From NCBI RefSeq assembly GCF_013201645.1, contig NZ_CP053842.1:1591617-1655616 (forward strand): a stretch of DNA of 64,000 nucleotides, written 5' to 3'. Both the position numbers and the translations under genes were made by a program. Below are positions 9,143 through 16,187 of this stretch, piece by piece. How positions within the stretch are numbered: the stretch's first letter is position 1; the number at the start of each line of letters is the position of its first letter. Origin of the DNA: Campylobacter corcagiensis (GTDB lineage Bacteria > Campylobacterota > Campylobacteria > Campylobacterales > Campylobacteraceae). The notes beneath the pieces were generated by a model, which had not been told where the DNA came from, did no database searches, and saw nothing but the letters and a program-made list of their open reading frames with translations.

Positions 9143-10213
9143 TTAAAGCTCTTTGGAGTCTTTAAAGGCAAAAATTACTCTTTTTATAAGATTTCTAAAT
9201 CTTACACTATGTAAACAAACTCCACCAACAAAACCTATAACGCTACCTAAAGCGATATCTGAGAGTCTTGTTATAATAAGATGAGTAGAATTTCCAGCTC
9301 CAACAACACCACTTATCTCAGCCATAAAAACAGTAAGTGGGGTTATAAAAATAGCAGCAAGACCGTAATTTCTAACTACGAAAACCTCAACCAAACACGC
9401 CAGTACAGCTATTAATATTCCAACTTGATACTCTTTAAAAGGTACTAAAAGTAAAAAATAAACTAAAACTATACCAACTAAGGTTCCGCTGATTCTGTGA
9501 ATTTGGCGAGTCCATTTGCTCCTTAAAGTCATGCCTTGTAGGATTGCTAGAGTTGAAATTGGAACCCAATAAGGTTTATCAAAGCCCACAGCTCCTGCAA
9601 ACCACGCTGAAAATCCCACAAAAAGCCCAATTATCAAGCTATCAAGTATAACATTGTCAAATCCTTCATAAACTATCTCTTTTATGGGTTCTGGTTTATT
9701 AAATTTAAGCAAAACTACACTATAGATAAAAGCCACACTAAATGCCCACATACAACCTAAACTAAAATACCCACTAGCCTCTATAAGCTTTGTTGGCGGA
9801 AATGGCATATAAGCAGCCAAAGTAGCAGTCATCAAAAAGAAAAAATTCCCAGGACCTCCTACTTGATAGTACCTAACTATCATCGTTGCCACAACCGTTA
9901 CAATCCCAAGAGTTAGCGGTATCATGCTAGGCATTATGTGAGTAAAAGTTCCTGATATAAAAGATACTATCATACCAAAAGAGCACGCCATAAGAACTAT
10001 TGCTCGGTGGTAAAGTGGAGTATTTGACATATACAAAAAGACCATTCCACCCATTGAGCCAATAGCTCCTGTAATCATTGGCATTCCTAAAATAGCAGCA
10101 ATTATCACAGGTCCACCTGCTGAAATTCCAGCACAAACAGGCATATGCCACGGACGATTTGAATCATTTACTTTTAAAAGCTCTTTTGTCCCTAATTTTA
10201 TCGTATCTTTCAA
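9143..10213 (-). CDS. FUSC-family inner-membrane transporter
   Basis: A 356-residue membrane protein of the fusaric acid resistance/aromatic acid exporter group. It shows two blocks of about five to six hydrophobic helices (residues 25-170 and 195-345) separated by a polar linker around 175-190. The second block contains the FUSC_2-like stretch KPYWVPISTLAILQGM with the downstream RIHRISGTLVGIVLV, the family signature (R-x-x-GT-x-x-G). Relatives export aromatic acids or other toxic organic anions; the substrate here is unknown. It lies 10 bases downstream of dnaG on the same strand. A larger FUSC protein is at 52180. Confidence 0.78.
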   Translation of the reverse strand: MKDTIKLGTKELLKVNDSNRPWHMPVCAGISAGGPVIIAAILGMPMITGAIGSMGGMVFLYMSNTPLYHRAIVLMACSFGMIVSFISGTFTHIMPSMIPLTLGIVTVVATMIVRYYQVGGPGNFFFLMTATLAAYMPFPPTKLIEASGYFSLGCMWAFSVAFIYSVVLLKFNKPEPIKEIVYEGFDNVILDSLIIGLFVGFSAWFAGAVGFDKPYWVPISTLAILQGMTLRSKWTRQIHRISGTLVGIVLVYFLLLVPFKEYQVGILIAVLACLVEVFVVRNYGLAAIFITPLTVFMAEISGVVGAGNSTHLIITRLSDIALGSVIGFVGGVCLHSVRFRNLIKRVIFAFKDSKEL

Positions 10214-10223
10214 TCACTCTCTC

Positions 10224-11867
10224 CTAAATTTTATCTTTTTCAAGTTTTCTTATACTGTTTTGAATAGCATTCATCTTAGCAAATTTATCTGGATCACTGC
10301 TTATTTTTAGTAAATTTAGTCTTTTTTTATAATTAGCAATGATAAGAAGCTTTAAAGCTTTAAAAAATTCCTGTACTTCTTTAAATTCATCAACACTATC
10401 ATCTATCTCAAGTTCTCTAACTAAAATTTCGCCATCTGGGCTATTTTCAAATATAGCCTCCCAAATATCATAATGAGTAATAAAATAATCTTTGCGTATG
10501 CTATTTTTTACGCTGTTAAAAATCTCTTTATCAACCGCTAGAGTCTTTAAAATTTGAAGTTCTAGGTAGTCTTTTTTAGGTGTTAAATTTGCTCTTTTAT
10601 CTTGTTTGGCATTTGGCGTAAATTTGCCCTGAGTCAAAGAAAATGAGCCAATATCAACTCCTAATAAATTCGCCACTAAATTTTGATATGAATTTGCAAC
10701 TATCATGGGCAACTCTTTAGTAAATTTCTGTATCTCTTCAAGGGCTTTTTGCTTTTGTAAAGGACGGGCAAGCTCAAAGTTATTAGCGATATTTTTTATC
10801 ACAAATTCCCCTGCTTCTATCTTAGTATTTAAAATTTTATCTAGTTTTAAAACCTCTCCTGCTTGCACTAAATCAGCAGGATCAGCACCGTCTGGTATGA
10901 TAACCACGCTCGCATCGATTTTATTTTTCATAAGTAAAACAGAGCTTTTATAAGCAGCACTTTTACCAGCACCATCTCCATCAAACATAAGAACTACTTT
11001 AGCTCCGCTTCTACGAATAAGTGGAAGATGTTTTTGAGTTAGGGCTGTTCCAAGAACTGCTACGGCGTTGCTAAATTTTGCCTTATGGAGCATTATGGTA
11101 TCCATATAGCCTTCAGTTATTAAAATTTCGCCTTTTTTGTGAATCTCATCTTTTGCTTTATCATAAGCATAAAAAATCCTAGACTTATCAAAAACTACGC
11201 TTTCTGGAGAATTTACATACTTTGCGGGATGGTTTGTAATGGTTCTACCACCAAAACCAACAAGTTTTCCTGTGTGGTTTTTTATAGGAAAAGTGATCCT
11301 TTCTATAAAACTTGCATAAACGCCATTTTCATTTTGCTTTATAATGCCAACTTCAAGAGCGTCTTTTTTATCAATTCCTTCATTTTCTAAAAGGTTTGTC
11401 GTATAGTGTGAAGCTGGTGCGTAGCCAAGCTCAAATTTATCTATCAAAGCATCATCAAAGCCCCTTTTGTAAAGATAATCAAGTGCTTTATGGTTTTGAT
11501 AAAGGCAGAATTTATAGTATCCATTAACTACATCTAAAATTTTAATATCAAGATGCTTTTTATTGATATTATCTTTAGTGTATTCTAAAGTAAAGCCTTG
11601 CATATTTGCTAGTTTTTCTATAGCTTCAGGATAGCTTAAATGCTCATACTCTTTTATGAAATTTATAGCATTTCCACCAGCCTTACATGAAAAACAGTGA
11701 TAAATTCCCATATCTTGACTTACACTCATGCTTGGGTTTCTATCATCGTGAAAAGGACAAAGCCCAACGAAATTTCTTCCACTTCGCTTTAAATTCACAT
11801 ACTGGCTAACAACATCAACAATATCAGTAACTTCAAGTAATCTATCAATGCTTTCTTGCTTAATCAT
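10224..11867 (-). CDS. dnaG: DNA primase
   Basis: Primase makes RNA primers for replication. The N-terminal CHC2 zinc-binding domain is clear: C37-x2-H40 (LCPFHDDRNPS) and C58-x2-C61 (YHCFSCKAGGNA). The TOPRIM catalytic core follows, with ITEGYMDTI (the conserved Glu) near residue 250 and VVLMFDGDGAGKSA (Asp-x-Asp) near 300. The C-terminal DnaB-interaction domain is short and divergent. The ATG at 11867 gives 547 residues; a TTG two codons upstream is also possible. No ribosome binding site is visible: a TATAAT box ends 7 bases before the ATG, so the message is probably leaderless. Confidence 0.95.
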   Translation of the reverse strand: MIKQESIDRLLEVTDIVDVVSQYVNLKRSGRNFVGLCPFHDDRNPSMSVSQDMGIYHCFSCKAGGNAINFIKEYEHLSYPEAIEKLANMQGFTLEYTKDNINKKHLDIKILDVVNGYYKFCLYQNHKALDYLYKRGFDDALIDKFELGYAPASHYTTNLLENEGIDKKDALEVGIIKQNENGVYASFIERITFPIKNHTGKLVGFGGRTITNHPAKYVNSPESVVFDKSRIFYAYDKAKDEIHKKGEILITEGYMDTIMLHKAKFSNAVAVLGTALTQKHLPLIRRSGAKVVLMFDGDGAGKSAAYKSSVLLMKNKIDASVVIIPDGADPADLVQAGEVLKLDKILNTKIEAGEFVIKNIANNFELARPLQKQKALEEIQKFTKELPMIVANSYQNLVANLLGVDIGSFSLTQGKFTPNAKQDKRANLTPKKDYLELQILKTLAVDKEIFNSVKNSIRKDYFITHYDIWEAIFENSPDGEILVRELEIDDSVDEFKEVQEFFKALKLLIIANYKKRLNLLKISSDPDKFAKMNAIQNSIRKLEKDKI

Positions 11868-11874
11868 AATCAAA

Positions 11875-11897
11875 ATTATACTTAAATTTGCTATAAT
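11875..11897. promoter_or_regulatory. Divergent -10 boxes for dnaG and the LapB-like gene
   Basis: TATAAT on the minus strand (11880-11875) faces dnaG, and TATAAT on the plus strand (11892-11897) faces the TPR gene at 11925. The two boxes are only 11 bases apart, so polymerase binding at one must exclude the other. No -35 is recognisable, as usual in this group. Confidence 0.7.
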
Positions 11898-11924
11898 TAG
11901 GCTAAATTTAGCAAAAGAGGAAAT

Positions 11925-12947
11925 TTGGAAAACTTTTTTTTAGACTACAGGGATCCTATTTTTGGGATTATTGTGTTTATTTTTGCAGGACTTATAATAG
12001 CCATATTTAGCTATCTTTGGGGCGTTTTTAGTAAAAAAGAAGAAGCCAGCAAGATAGAGAAATTTATACAGAAATTTGACCTAAACAAAGGGCTTGGTAG
12101 CAAGTATCAAGAAATTTTAAAAAGCGGCGGCATAGGCATTGATGGACTTGTGATTTTAGCAAATGTATTTAGTAAAAGTGGAGATTTTGATAAGGCAATA
12201 AATGTCTATTTAATCGCTTTACAAAGAGAAAAAAACAGCAAAAAAGATAAAGAATTTATTCTAACAGAACTTGGTAAAATTTACTTTAACGCTGGCTTTT
12301 TGAAAAAATCAGAACAGACTTTACTTCAAAGTATAGAACTAAGTCCTAGAAATGAAGTAGCACTTAAGTATTTAAGCGTGATTTATGAGCGTTTAAGGCT
12401 TTTTGATAAGGAGTTAGAAGTTCTCGATGCACTTAAGGAACAAGGCATTGAAACCTCAAAAAATGAAGCTTTTACCAAAGCTCTTATCATCTCAAATGAT
12501 AATACATTAAATTTTGATAAAAAAATAAAAGCCATATCAAATTTAAACTCACCACAAGCTCTTAGATTAATACTAGAACTTTTCATCAAAAACAACGAAC
12601 CACTTTCTAAAATCAAAAAATTTCCACCACTTAGTAGCGTTATAGATATAATCTGGCATCTAAACGAAAGCGTAAATTTAAAAGATAGCGAGTATAAAGC
12701 ACTATTTTATGCTAAAAATTTAAGTAGTGAGTATGTAAAAAGCTCATTTTTTGAGATAGAAGCTATTTCGATGATGAGAAATTCAGGATATTTTGGTGCA
12801 GATTTAAATTTCAAATACATATGCCCTAGCTGTAAATCAAGCCTTCCAACCTACTTTTACCGCTGTCCTATATGCTATAGTTTAGATGATACTATAATAA
12901 TTCCGAGACTTGTAAAGAGAGATGATGAAATCAATATGCCTTTTTAG
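11925..12947 (+). CDS. LapB-like TPR protein with C-terminal rubredoxin-type metal site
   Basis: A 340-residue protein whose architecture is that of LapB (YciM): one N-terminal membrane anchor (about 12-32), then TPR repeats (about 70-260, for example GDFDKAINVYLIALQR), then a C-terminal four-cysteine rubredoxin-like knuckle, C300-x2-C303 (YICPSCKSS) and C314-x2-C317 (YRCPICYS). In E. coli LapB guides LpxC to FtsH proteolysis and so limits lipopolysaccharide synthesis. Sequence outside these hallmarks is divergent, so the LapB role is inference. The start is a TTG at 11925 behind AGAGGAAA. Its 3' end overlaps rnhA by 26 bases. Confidence 0.72.
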   Translation: MENFFLDYRDPIFGIIVFIFAGLIIAIFSYLWGVFSKKEEASKIEKFIQKFDLNKGLGSKYQEILKSGGIGIDGLVILANVFSKSGDFDKAINVYLIALQREKNSKKDKEFILTELGKIYFNAGFLKKSEQTLLQSIELSPRNEVALKYLSVIYERLRLFDKELEVLDALKEQGIETSKNEAFTKALIISNDNTLNFDKKIKAISNLNSPQALRLILELFIKNNEPLSKIKKFPPLSSVIDIIWHLNESVNLKDSEYKALFYAKNLSSEYVKSSFFEIEAISMMRNSGYFGADLNFKYICPSCKSSLPTYFYRCPICYSLDDTIIIPRLVKRDDEINMPF

Positions 12948-13350
12948 TGATGGTTCGTGCTTAGGAAATCCAGGAGCTGGTGGCTGGGCGTATATTTTAC
13001 GCTATCAAAATCACCAAAAAGAAGCTAGTGGTGGTGAAACATACACTACAAATAACAAAATGGAACTAAAAGCTGTAATAGAAGGACTTAAAGCGATAAA
13101 AGAGCCTTGTAAAATCAATCTCTACTCAGATAGCAACTATGTCGTAAAAGGGATAAATGAGTGGCTCAATGGCTGGGTTATGAAAAATTTTAAAAATGTA
13201 AAAAATCAAGATTTATGGAGTGAGTATTTAAAGTATAGCAAAGATCATAAAATCACCGCTTTTTGGGTAAAAGGTCATGATGGCCACCCTGAAAATGAAC
13301 GCTGTGATGAACTAGCAAGAGCCCAAGCTGAAAGGATAAATGGATGTTAA
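12922..13350 (+). CDS. rnhA: Ribonuclease HI
   Basis: RNase HI degrades RNA in RNA-DNA hybrids such as Okazaki primers and R-loops. The 142-residue product begins with the FSDGSCLGNPGAGGWAYI motif (first catalytic Asp), then the MELKAVIEGL motif with the catalytic Glu (about 49), LYSDSNYVV with the third Asp, and the C-terminal HDGHPENERCDELAR with His and Asp. An ATG at 12925 is equally plausible and better spaced from the GAGAG upstream. It overlaps the TPR gene and its stop overlaps the start of rnc, giving a compact rnhA-rnc pair. Confidence 0.95.
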   Translation: MMKSICLFSDGSCLGNPGAGGWAYILRYQNHQKEASGGETYTTNNKMELKAVIEGLKAIKEPCKINLYSDSNYVVKGINEWLNGWVMKNFKNVKNQDLWSEYLKYSKDHKITAFWVKGHDGHPENERCDELARAQAERINGC

Positions 13351-14006
13351 AAAATTTAAACTATAAATTTAATGATGAAGAGCTATTAGAACTAGCCTTA
13401 ACTCATAAAAGTGCAAAAAAAGGCACAAATAATGAAAGGCTTGAGTTTTTAGGAGATGCTGTTATGGATCTAATAGTAGCTGAGTATTTGTGCGATAAAT
13501 TTCGCTCTACTCAAGAAGGTGATCTCTCAAAGCTTCGTGCGGCTTTAGTAAATGAAACAAGCTTTGCTAAACTTGCTAAAAAGCTGGATTTAGGAGATAA
13601 TATCATCATCTCAGCTGCTGAAGAAAATAATAATGGAAGAGAAAAAAACTCAATCCTTTCAGATGCTTTTGAGGCATTAATGGGTGCGATTTACCTAGAA
13701 GCTGGGCTTGAAAAAGTAAGAAAGATCGCCATAGATCTCTTAGAGAGCGAATACAAAGATATCAGCCTAAAAGCACTTGCTAAGGATTATAAAACCACTC
13801 TTCAAGAGATTACTCAGGCTAAATTTGGCATAACGCCTGAGTACCGCCTTATTGACTCAAAAGGGCCAGATCATAAAAAAGAGTTTAAAATGGGTATTTT
13901 CTTAAACGATAAGCTCTATGGTGAGGCTGTTGGTAAAAGCAAAAAAGATGGTGAGCAAAAGGCTGCAAAGATTGCTATTGATCTGATAGAAAAAGGGGCA
14001 AAATGA
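13344..14006 (+). CDS. rnc: Ribonuclease III
   Basis: Double-strand-specific endonuclease for rRNA and mRNA processing. The 220-residue product has the catalytic signature [20 protein letters not shown] (about 29-48) and the second acidic cluster [14 protein letters not shown] (about 105-118). The C-terminal double-stranded RNA-binding domain (about 150-220) ends [20 protein letters not shown]. Start overlaps rnhA by 7 bases and the stop overlaps aroC by 4 (ATGA). The order rnhA-rnc-aroC is a recognisable epsilonproteobacterial arrangement. Confidence 0.96.
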   Translation: MLKNLNYKFNDEELLELALTHKSAKKGTNNERLEFLGDAVMDLIVAEYLCDKFRSTQEGDLSKLRAALVNETSFAKLAKKLDLGDNIIISAAEENNNGREKNSILSDAFEALMGAIYLEAGLEKVRKIAIDLLESEYKDISLKALAKDYKTTLQEITQAKFGITPEYRLIDSKGPDHKKEFKMGIFLNDKLYGEAVGKSKKDGEQKAAKIAIDLIEKGAK

Positions 14007-15070
14007 ACACTTTTGGAGTAAGACTAAGACTTACAACTTATGGCGAAAGCCATGGCATAGCAATCGGTGGCGTAATTGATGGGCTTCCAAGTGGTGTGAA
14101 AATAGACCTTGAGTTTTTACAAAATGAACTAGACAGGAGAAAACCAGGTGGCAAATTCGCAACTGCTAGAAAAGAAAGTGATAAAGTCAAAATTTTAAGT
14201 GGTGTTTTTGAAGGAGTAAGCACAGGAATGCCAATAGGAATTTTAATAGAAAATGAAGATCAAAAAAGCAAAGATTATAGCAGTGTAAAAGATCTATTTC
14301 GCCCAGGTCATGCTGACTTTACATACTACCACAAATACGGCATTAGAGATTACAGAGGCGGTGGTAGAAGTAGTGCTAGAGAAAGTGCTATTCGAGTAGC
14401 AGGTGGGGCGTTAGCTCAGATGATGCTAGATGAGTTTGAAATAAAAGTTGAGAGTGGAATTTTAGGTGTTGGCAAAGCACAAACTAGCGATATGGATTTT
14501 AACTACGCTAAAACAAGTGAAATTTATGCACTTGGAAACGAAGAAGAGATGAAAGCTGAAATTTTAAAAGCTAAAAAATCTCACGATAGCGTTGGCGGCG
14601 TGGTAATAACTAAAATTTCAAACTGTCCAGTTGGACTTGGAGAGGTTTTGTATGATAAGATTGATGCTAGATTAGCTGGTGCTATGATGGGGATAAACGC
14701 TGTAAAAGCTGTAGAAATTGGTGCTGGAACAAAGGTTAGTCAAATTTATGGTAGCTTAAATAATGATGCTATAAACAAAAATGGATTTTTATCAAACAAT
14801 GCTGGTGGCATACTTGGTGGTATAACAAATTCAGATGATATCATCATAAAAACACACTTTAAGCCAACTCCGTCAATTTTCATATCTCAAGACACAATCA
14901 ACATAAATGGCGATGAGGTAAAGTGCGAGCTAAAAGGTCGTCACGATCCTTGCGTCGCTGTTCGTGGAAGCGTTGTAGCAACTGCTATGGCAAGGCTTGT
15001 TGTGGCTGATATGTTACTTTTAAATGCAAGTGCGAATTTGAACAGTTTAAAAAAGATATATTCTAAATAA
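14003..15070 (+). CDS. aroC: Chorismate synthase
   Basis: Last step of the shikimate pathway: EPSP to chorismate, using reduced FMN. The 355-residue product begins [20 protein letters not shown], the conserved family start with the GESHG motif, and has [20 protein letters not shown] and [20 protein letters not shown] near residues 100-135, which bind FMN and substrate. The [11 protein letters not shown] signature is close to the C-terminus. It is the last gene of the run that begins at the LapB-like gene. All aromatic amino acids and folate depend on it. Confidence 0.97.
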   Translation: MNTFGVRLRLTTYGESHGIAIGGVIDGLPSGVKIDLEFLQNELDRRKPGGKFATARKESDKVKILSGVFEGVSTGMPIGILIENEDQKSKDYSSVKDLFRPGHADFTYYHKYGIRDYRGGGRSSARESAIRVAGGALAQMMLDEFEIKVESGILGVGKAQTSDMDFNYAKTSEIYALGNEEEMKAEILKAKKSHDSVGGVVITKISNCPVGLGEVLYDKIDARLAGAMMGINAVKAVEIGAGTKVSQIYGSLNNDAINKNGFLSNNAGGILGGITNSDDIIIKTHFKPTPSIFISQDTININGDEVKCELKGRHDPCVAVRGSVVATAMARLVVADMLLLNASANLNSLKKIYSK

Positions 15071-15222
15071 TCTTTTTAAAATACAAGTAGCCTAAAATAG
15101 GTAAAATTTAATATCATTTATAATATAAATTTTAAGTTGTAAAATATTATAAGCTTCATTTAAAATCAGAAACTGTTTTGTAATAAATTTAAAATAGAAG
15201 TAATTTAAATAGTTAAATTTAT

Positions 15223-15244
15223 AAGGAGCGTAAAAACGCTCCTT
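15223..15244. terminator. Bidirectional intrinsic terminator after sodB (and aroC)
   Basis: AAGGAGCG (15223-15230) pairs perfectly with CGCTCCTT (15237-15244) around a TAAAAA loop. It begins 4 bases after the sodB stop on the minus strand and is followed on the plus strand by TTGATTTT. It can serve both sodB and read-through from aroC. Confidence 0.8.
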
Positions 15245-15248
15245 GATT

Positions 15249-15899
15249 TTACTTCGAACAACCGCAACTTGAACCAGCAAGTTCTGGATGAACATCTTTT
15301 ATATAAAATTTGATAGAATCAACTCCTTCTTTTAGTGCCCATTCATAAGCTTTTGATACAAATTCCCAGTTGATATTATCATAAAATTTCTCTAGATATG
15401 AAGCTCTTGCATTTCTTGCATCTATATAATAAGCGTGCTCCCAAACGTCAACTACAAGAAGTGGAATTTTGCCATCTGTTACAGGTGTGTGAGCGTTTGA
15501 AGTATTGATTATCTCTAGTTTTTTAGAATTTGGATCATAAGCTAACCATGTCCATCCTGAACCAAAATTTCCAGTTGCCGAAGAGATAAACTCATCTTTA
15601 AAATTTTTAAAACTAGACTCTAGTTCTTTTTTAAGTTCAGAACAAATATCGCTTTTCTTTGCTATACAATCCCAGTAGAAGTCATGATTATAAACTTGGG
15701 CTGCGTTGTTGTACAAGCCACCTTTTGCGTTTTTAAGAATTTCATAAAAACAAGCATCTTTAAACTCACTTGTTTCAACTTGTTTGTTAAAGTTATCAAC
15801 ATAAGTTTTATGGTGTTTACCGTGGTGATACTCACAGGTTTCTTCACTTACTACAGCATTTGACTTTGGATCAAATGGAAGTTCTCTTAGTTTTAACAT
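15249..15899 (-). CDS. sodB: Iron superoxide dismutase with a cysteine-containing C-terminal tail
   Basis: Converts superoxide to hydrogen peroxide and oxygen. The 216-residue product has the metal ligands in EYHHGKHHKTYVDNF, YNHDFYWDC and DVWEHAYYIDARNARASYL. Gln in the GNFGSGWTW region context and the overall pattern favour the iron form. Two features differ from ordinary SodB: several extra cysteines in the N-terminal half (EETCEY, DACFYE, FYWDCI) and a C-terminal extension ending GSSCGCSK. The tail could bind metal or be redox-active; this is inference. It has a clear AAAGGA ribosome binding site and its own -10 box. Confidence 0.93.
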   Translation of the reverse strand: MLKLRELPFDPKSNAVVSEETCEYHHGKHHKTYVDNFNKQVETSEFKDACFYEILKNAKGGLYNNAAQVYNHDFYWDCIAKKSDICSELKKELESSFKNFKDEFISSATGNFGSGWTWLAYDPNSKKLEIINTSNAHTPVTDGKIPLLVVDVWEHAYYIDARNARASYLEKFYDNINWEFVSKAYEWALKEGVDSIKFYIKDVHPELAGSSCGCSK

Positions 15900-15928
15900 C
15901 TTTCATCCTTTAATGTGAATTTGTAAGA

Positions 15929-15934
15929 ATTATA
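15929..15934 (-). promoter_or_regulatory. -10 box of sodB
   Basis: TATAAT on the minus strand, 29 bases upstream of the sodB ATG, within GTTATATAATTC. No -35 is recognisable. The leader then contains AAAGGATG before the start. Confidence 0.65.
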
Positions 15935-15955
15935 TAACATAAAAGTAAGTATATT

Positions 15956-15984
15956 GTAAATAAGAGCTATTAACTCTTATTTAC
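15956..15984 (-). terminator. Perfect 11-bp hairpin after the acidic-protein gene
   Basis: GTAAATAAGAG (15956-15966) and CTCTTATTTAC (15974-15984) pair perfectly around a 7-base loop. On the minus strand it begins 9 bases after the stop of the acidic small gene and precedes the sodB promoter. It lacks a strict U-run, so termination is likely but not certain. Confidence 0.65.
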
Positions 15985-15993
15985 ACAAAAATT

Positions 15994-16122
15994 CTACTCT
16001 TCATCATCAAAGCTATAGTCATCATCGTCATAACTATACTCATCATACTCGTCATCTTCAAACTCTTCGAAGTCTTCATCTTCAAAGTCTTCGAACTCAT
16101 CATCAAAATCATCGTAAGCCAT
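15994..16122 (-). CDS. Extremely acidic small protein (42 residues), unknown function
   Basis: The product starts MAYDDFDDEFEDFEDEDF and ends DDYSFDDEE. By my count 27 of 42 residues are Asp or Glu and 11 are Phe or Tyr; the remaining four are Met, Ala and two Ser, with no basic residue at all. The gene has a strong AAGGAG ribosome binding site 7 bases before the ATG, a TAAAAT -10 box at 16149-16154 and a perfect hairpin after the stop, so it looks like a real monocistronic gene. The DNA contains a 24-base tandem duplication (16055-16078 and 16079-16102, 21 of 24 matching). I do not recognise a family. Metal or cation binding, or mimicry of nucleic-acid charge, are possibilities only. Confidence 0.75.
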   Translation of the reverse strand: MAYDDFDDEFEDFEDEDFEEFEDDEYDEYSYDDDDYSFDDEE

Positions 16123-16187
16123 TTTGCTCTCCTTAAAATTTTAACTCTATTTTACACTAATTTTATTAAATTTAGTCATCTTTTTTA

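Noticed and set aside
15092..15295. Minus-strand frame in the aroC-sodB gap
   Set aside because: It runs through the terminator and over the sodB 3' end in another frame; no ribosome binding site or family resemblance.
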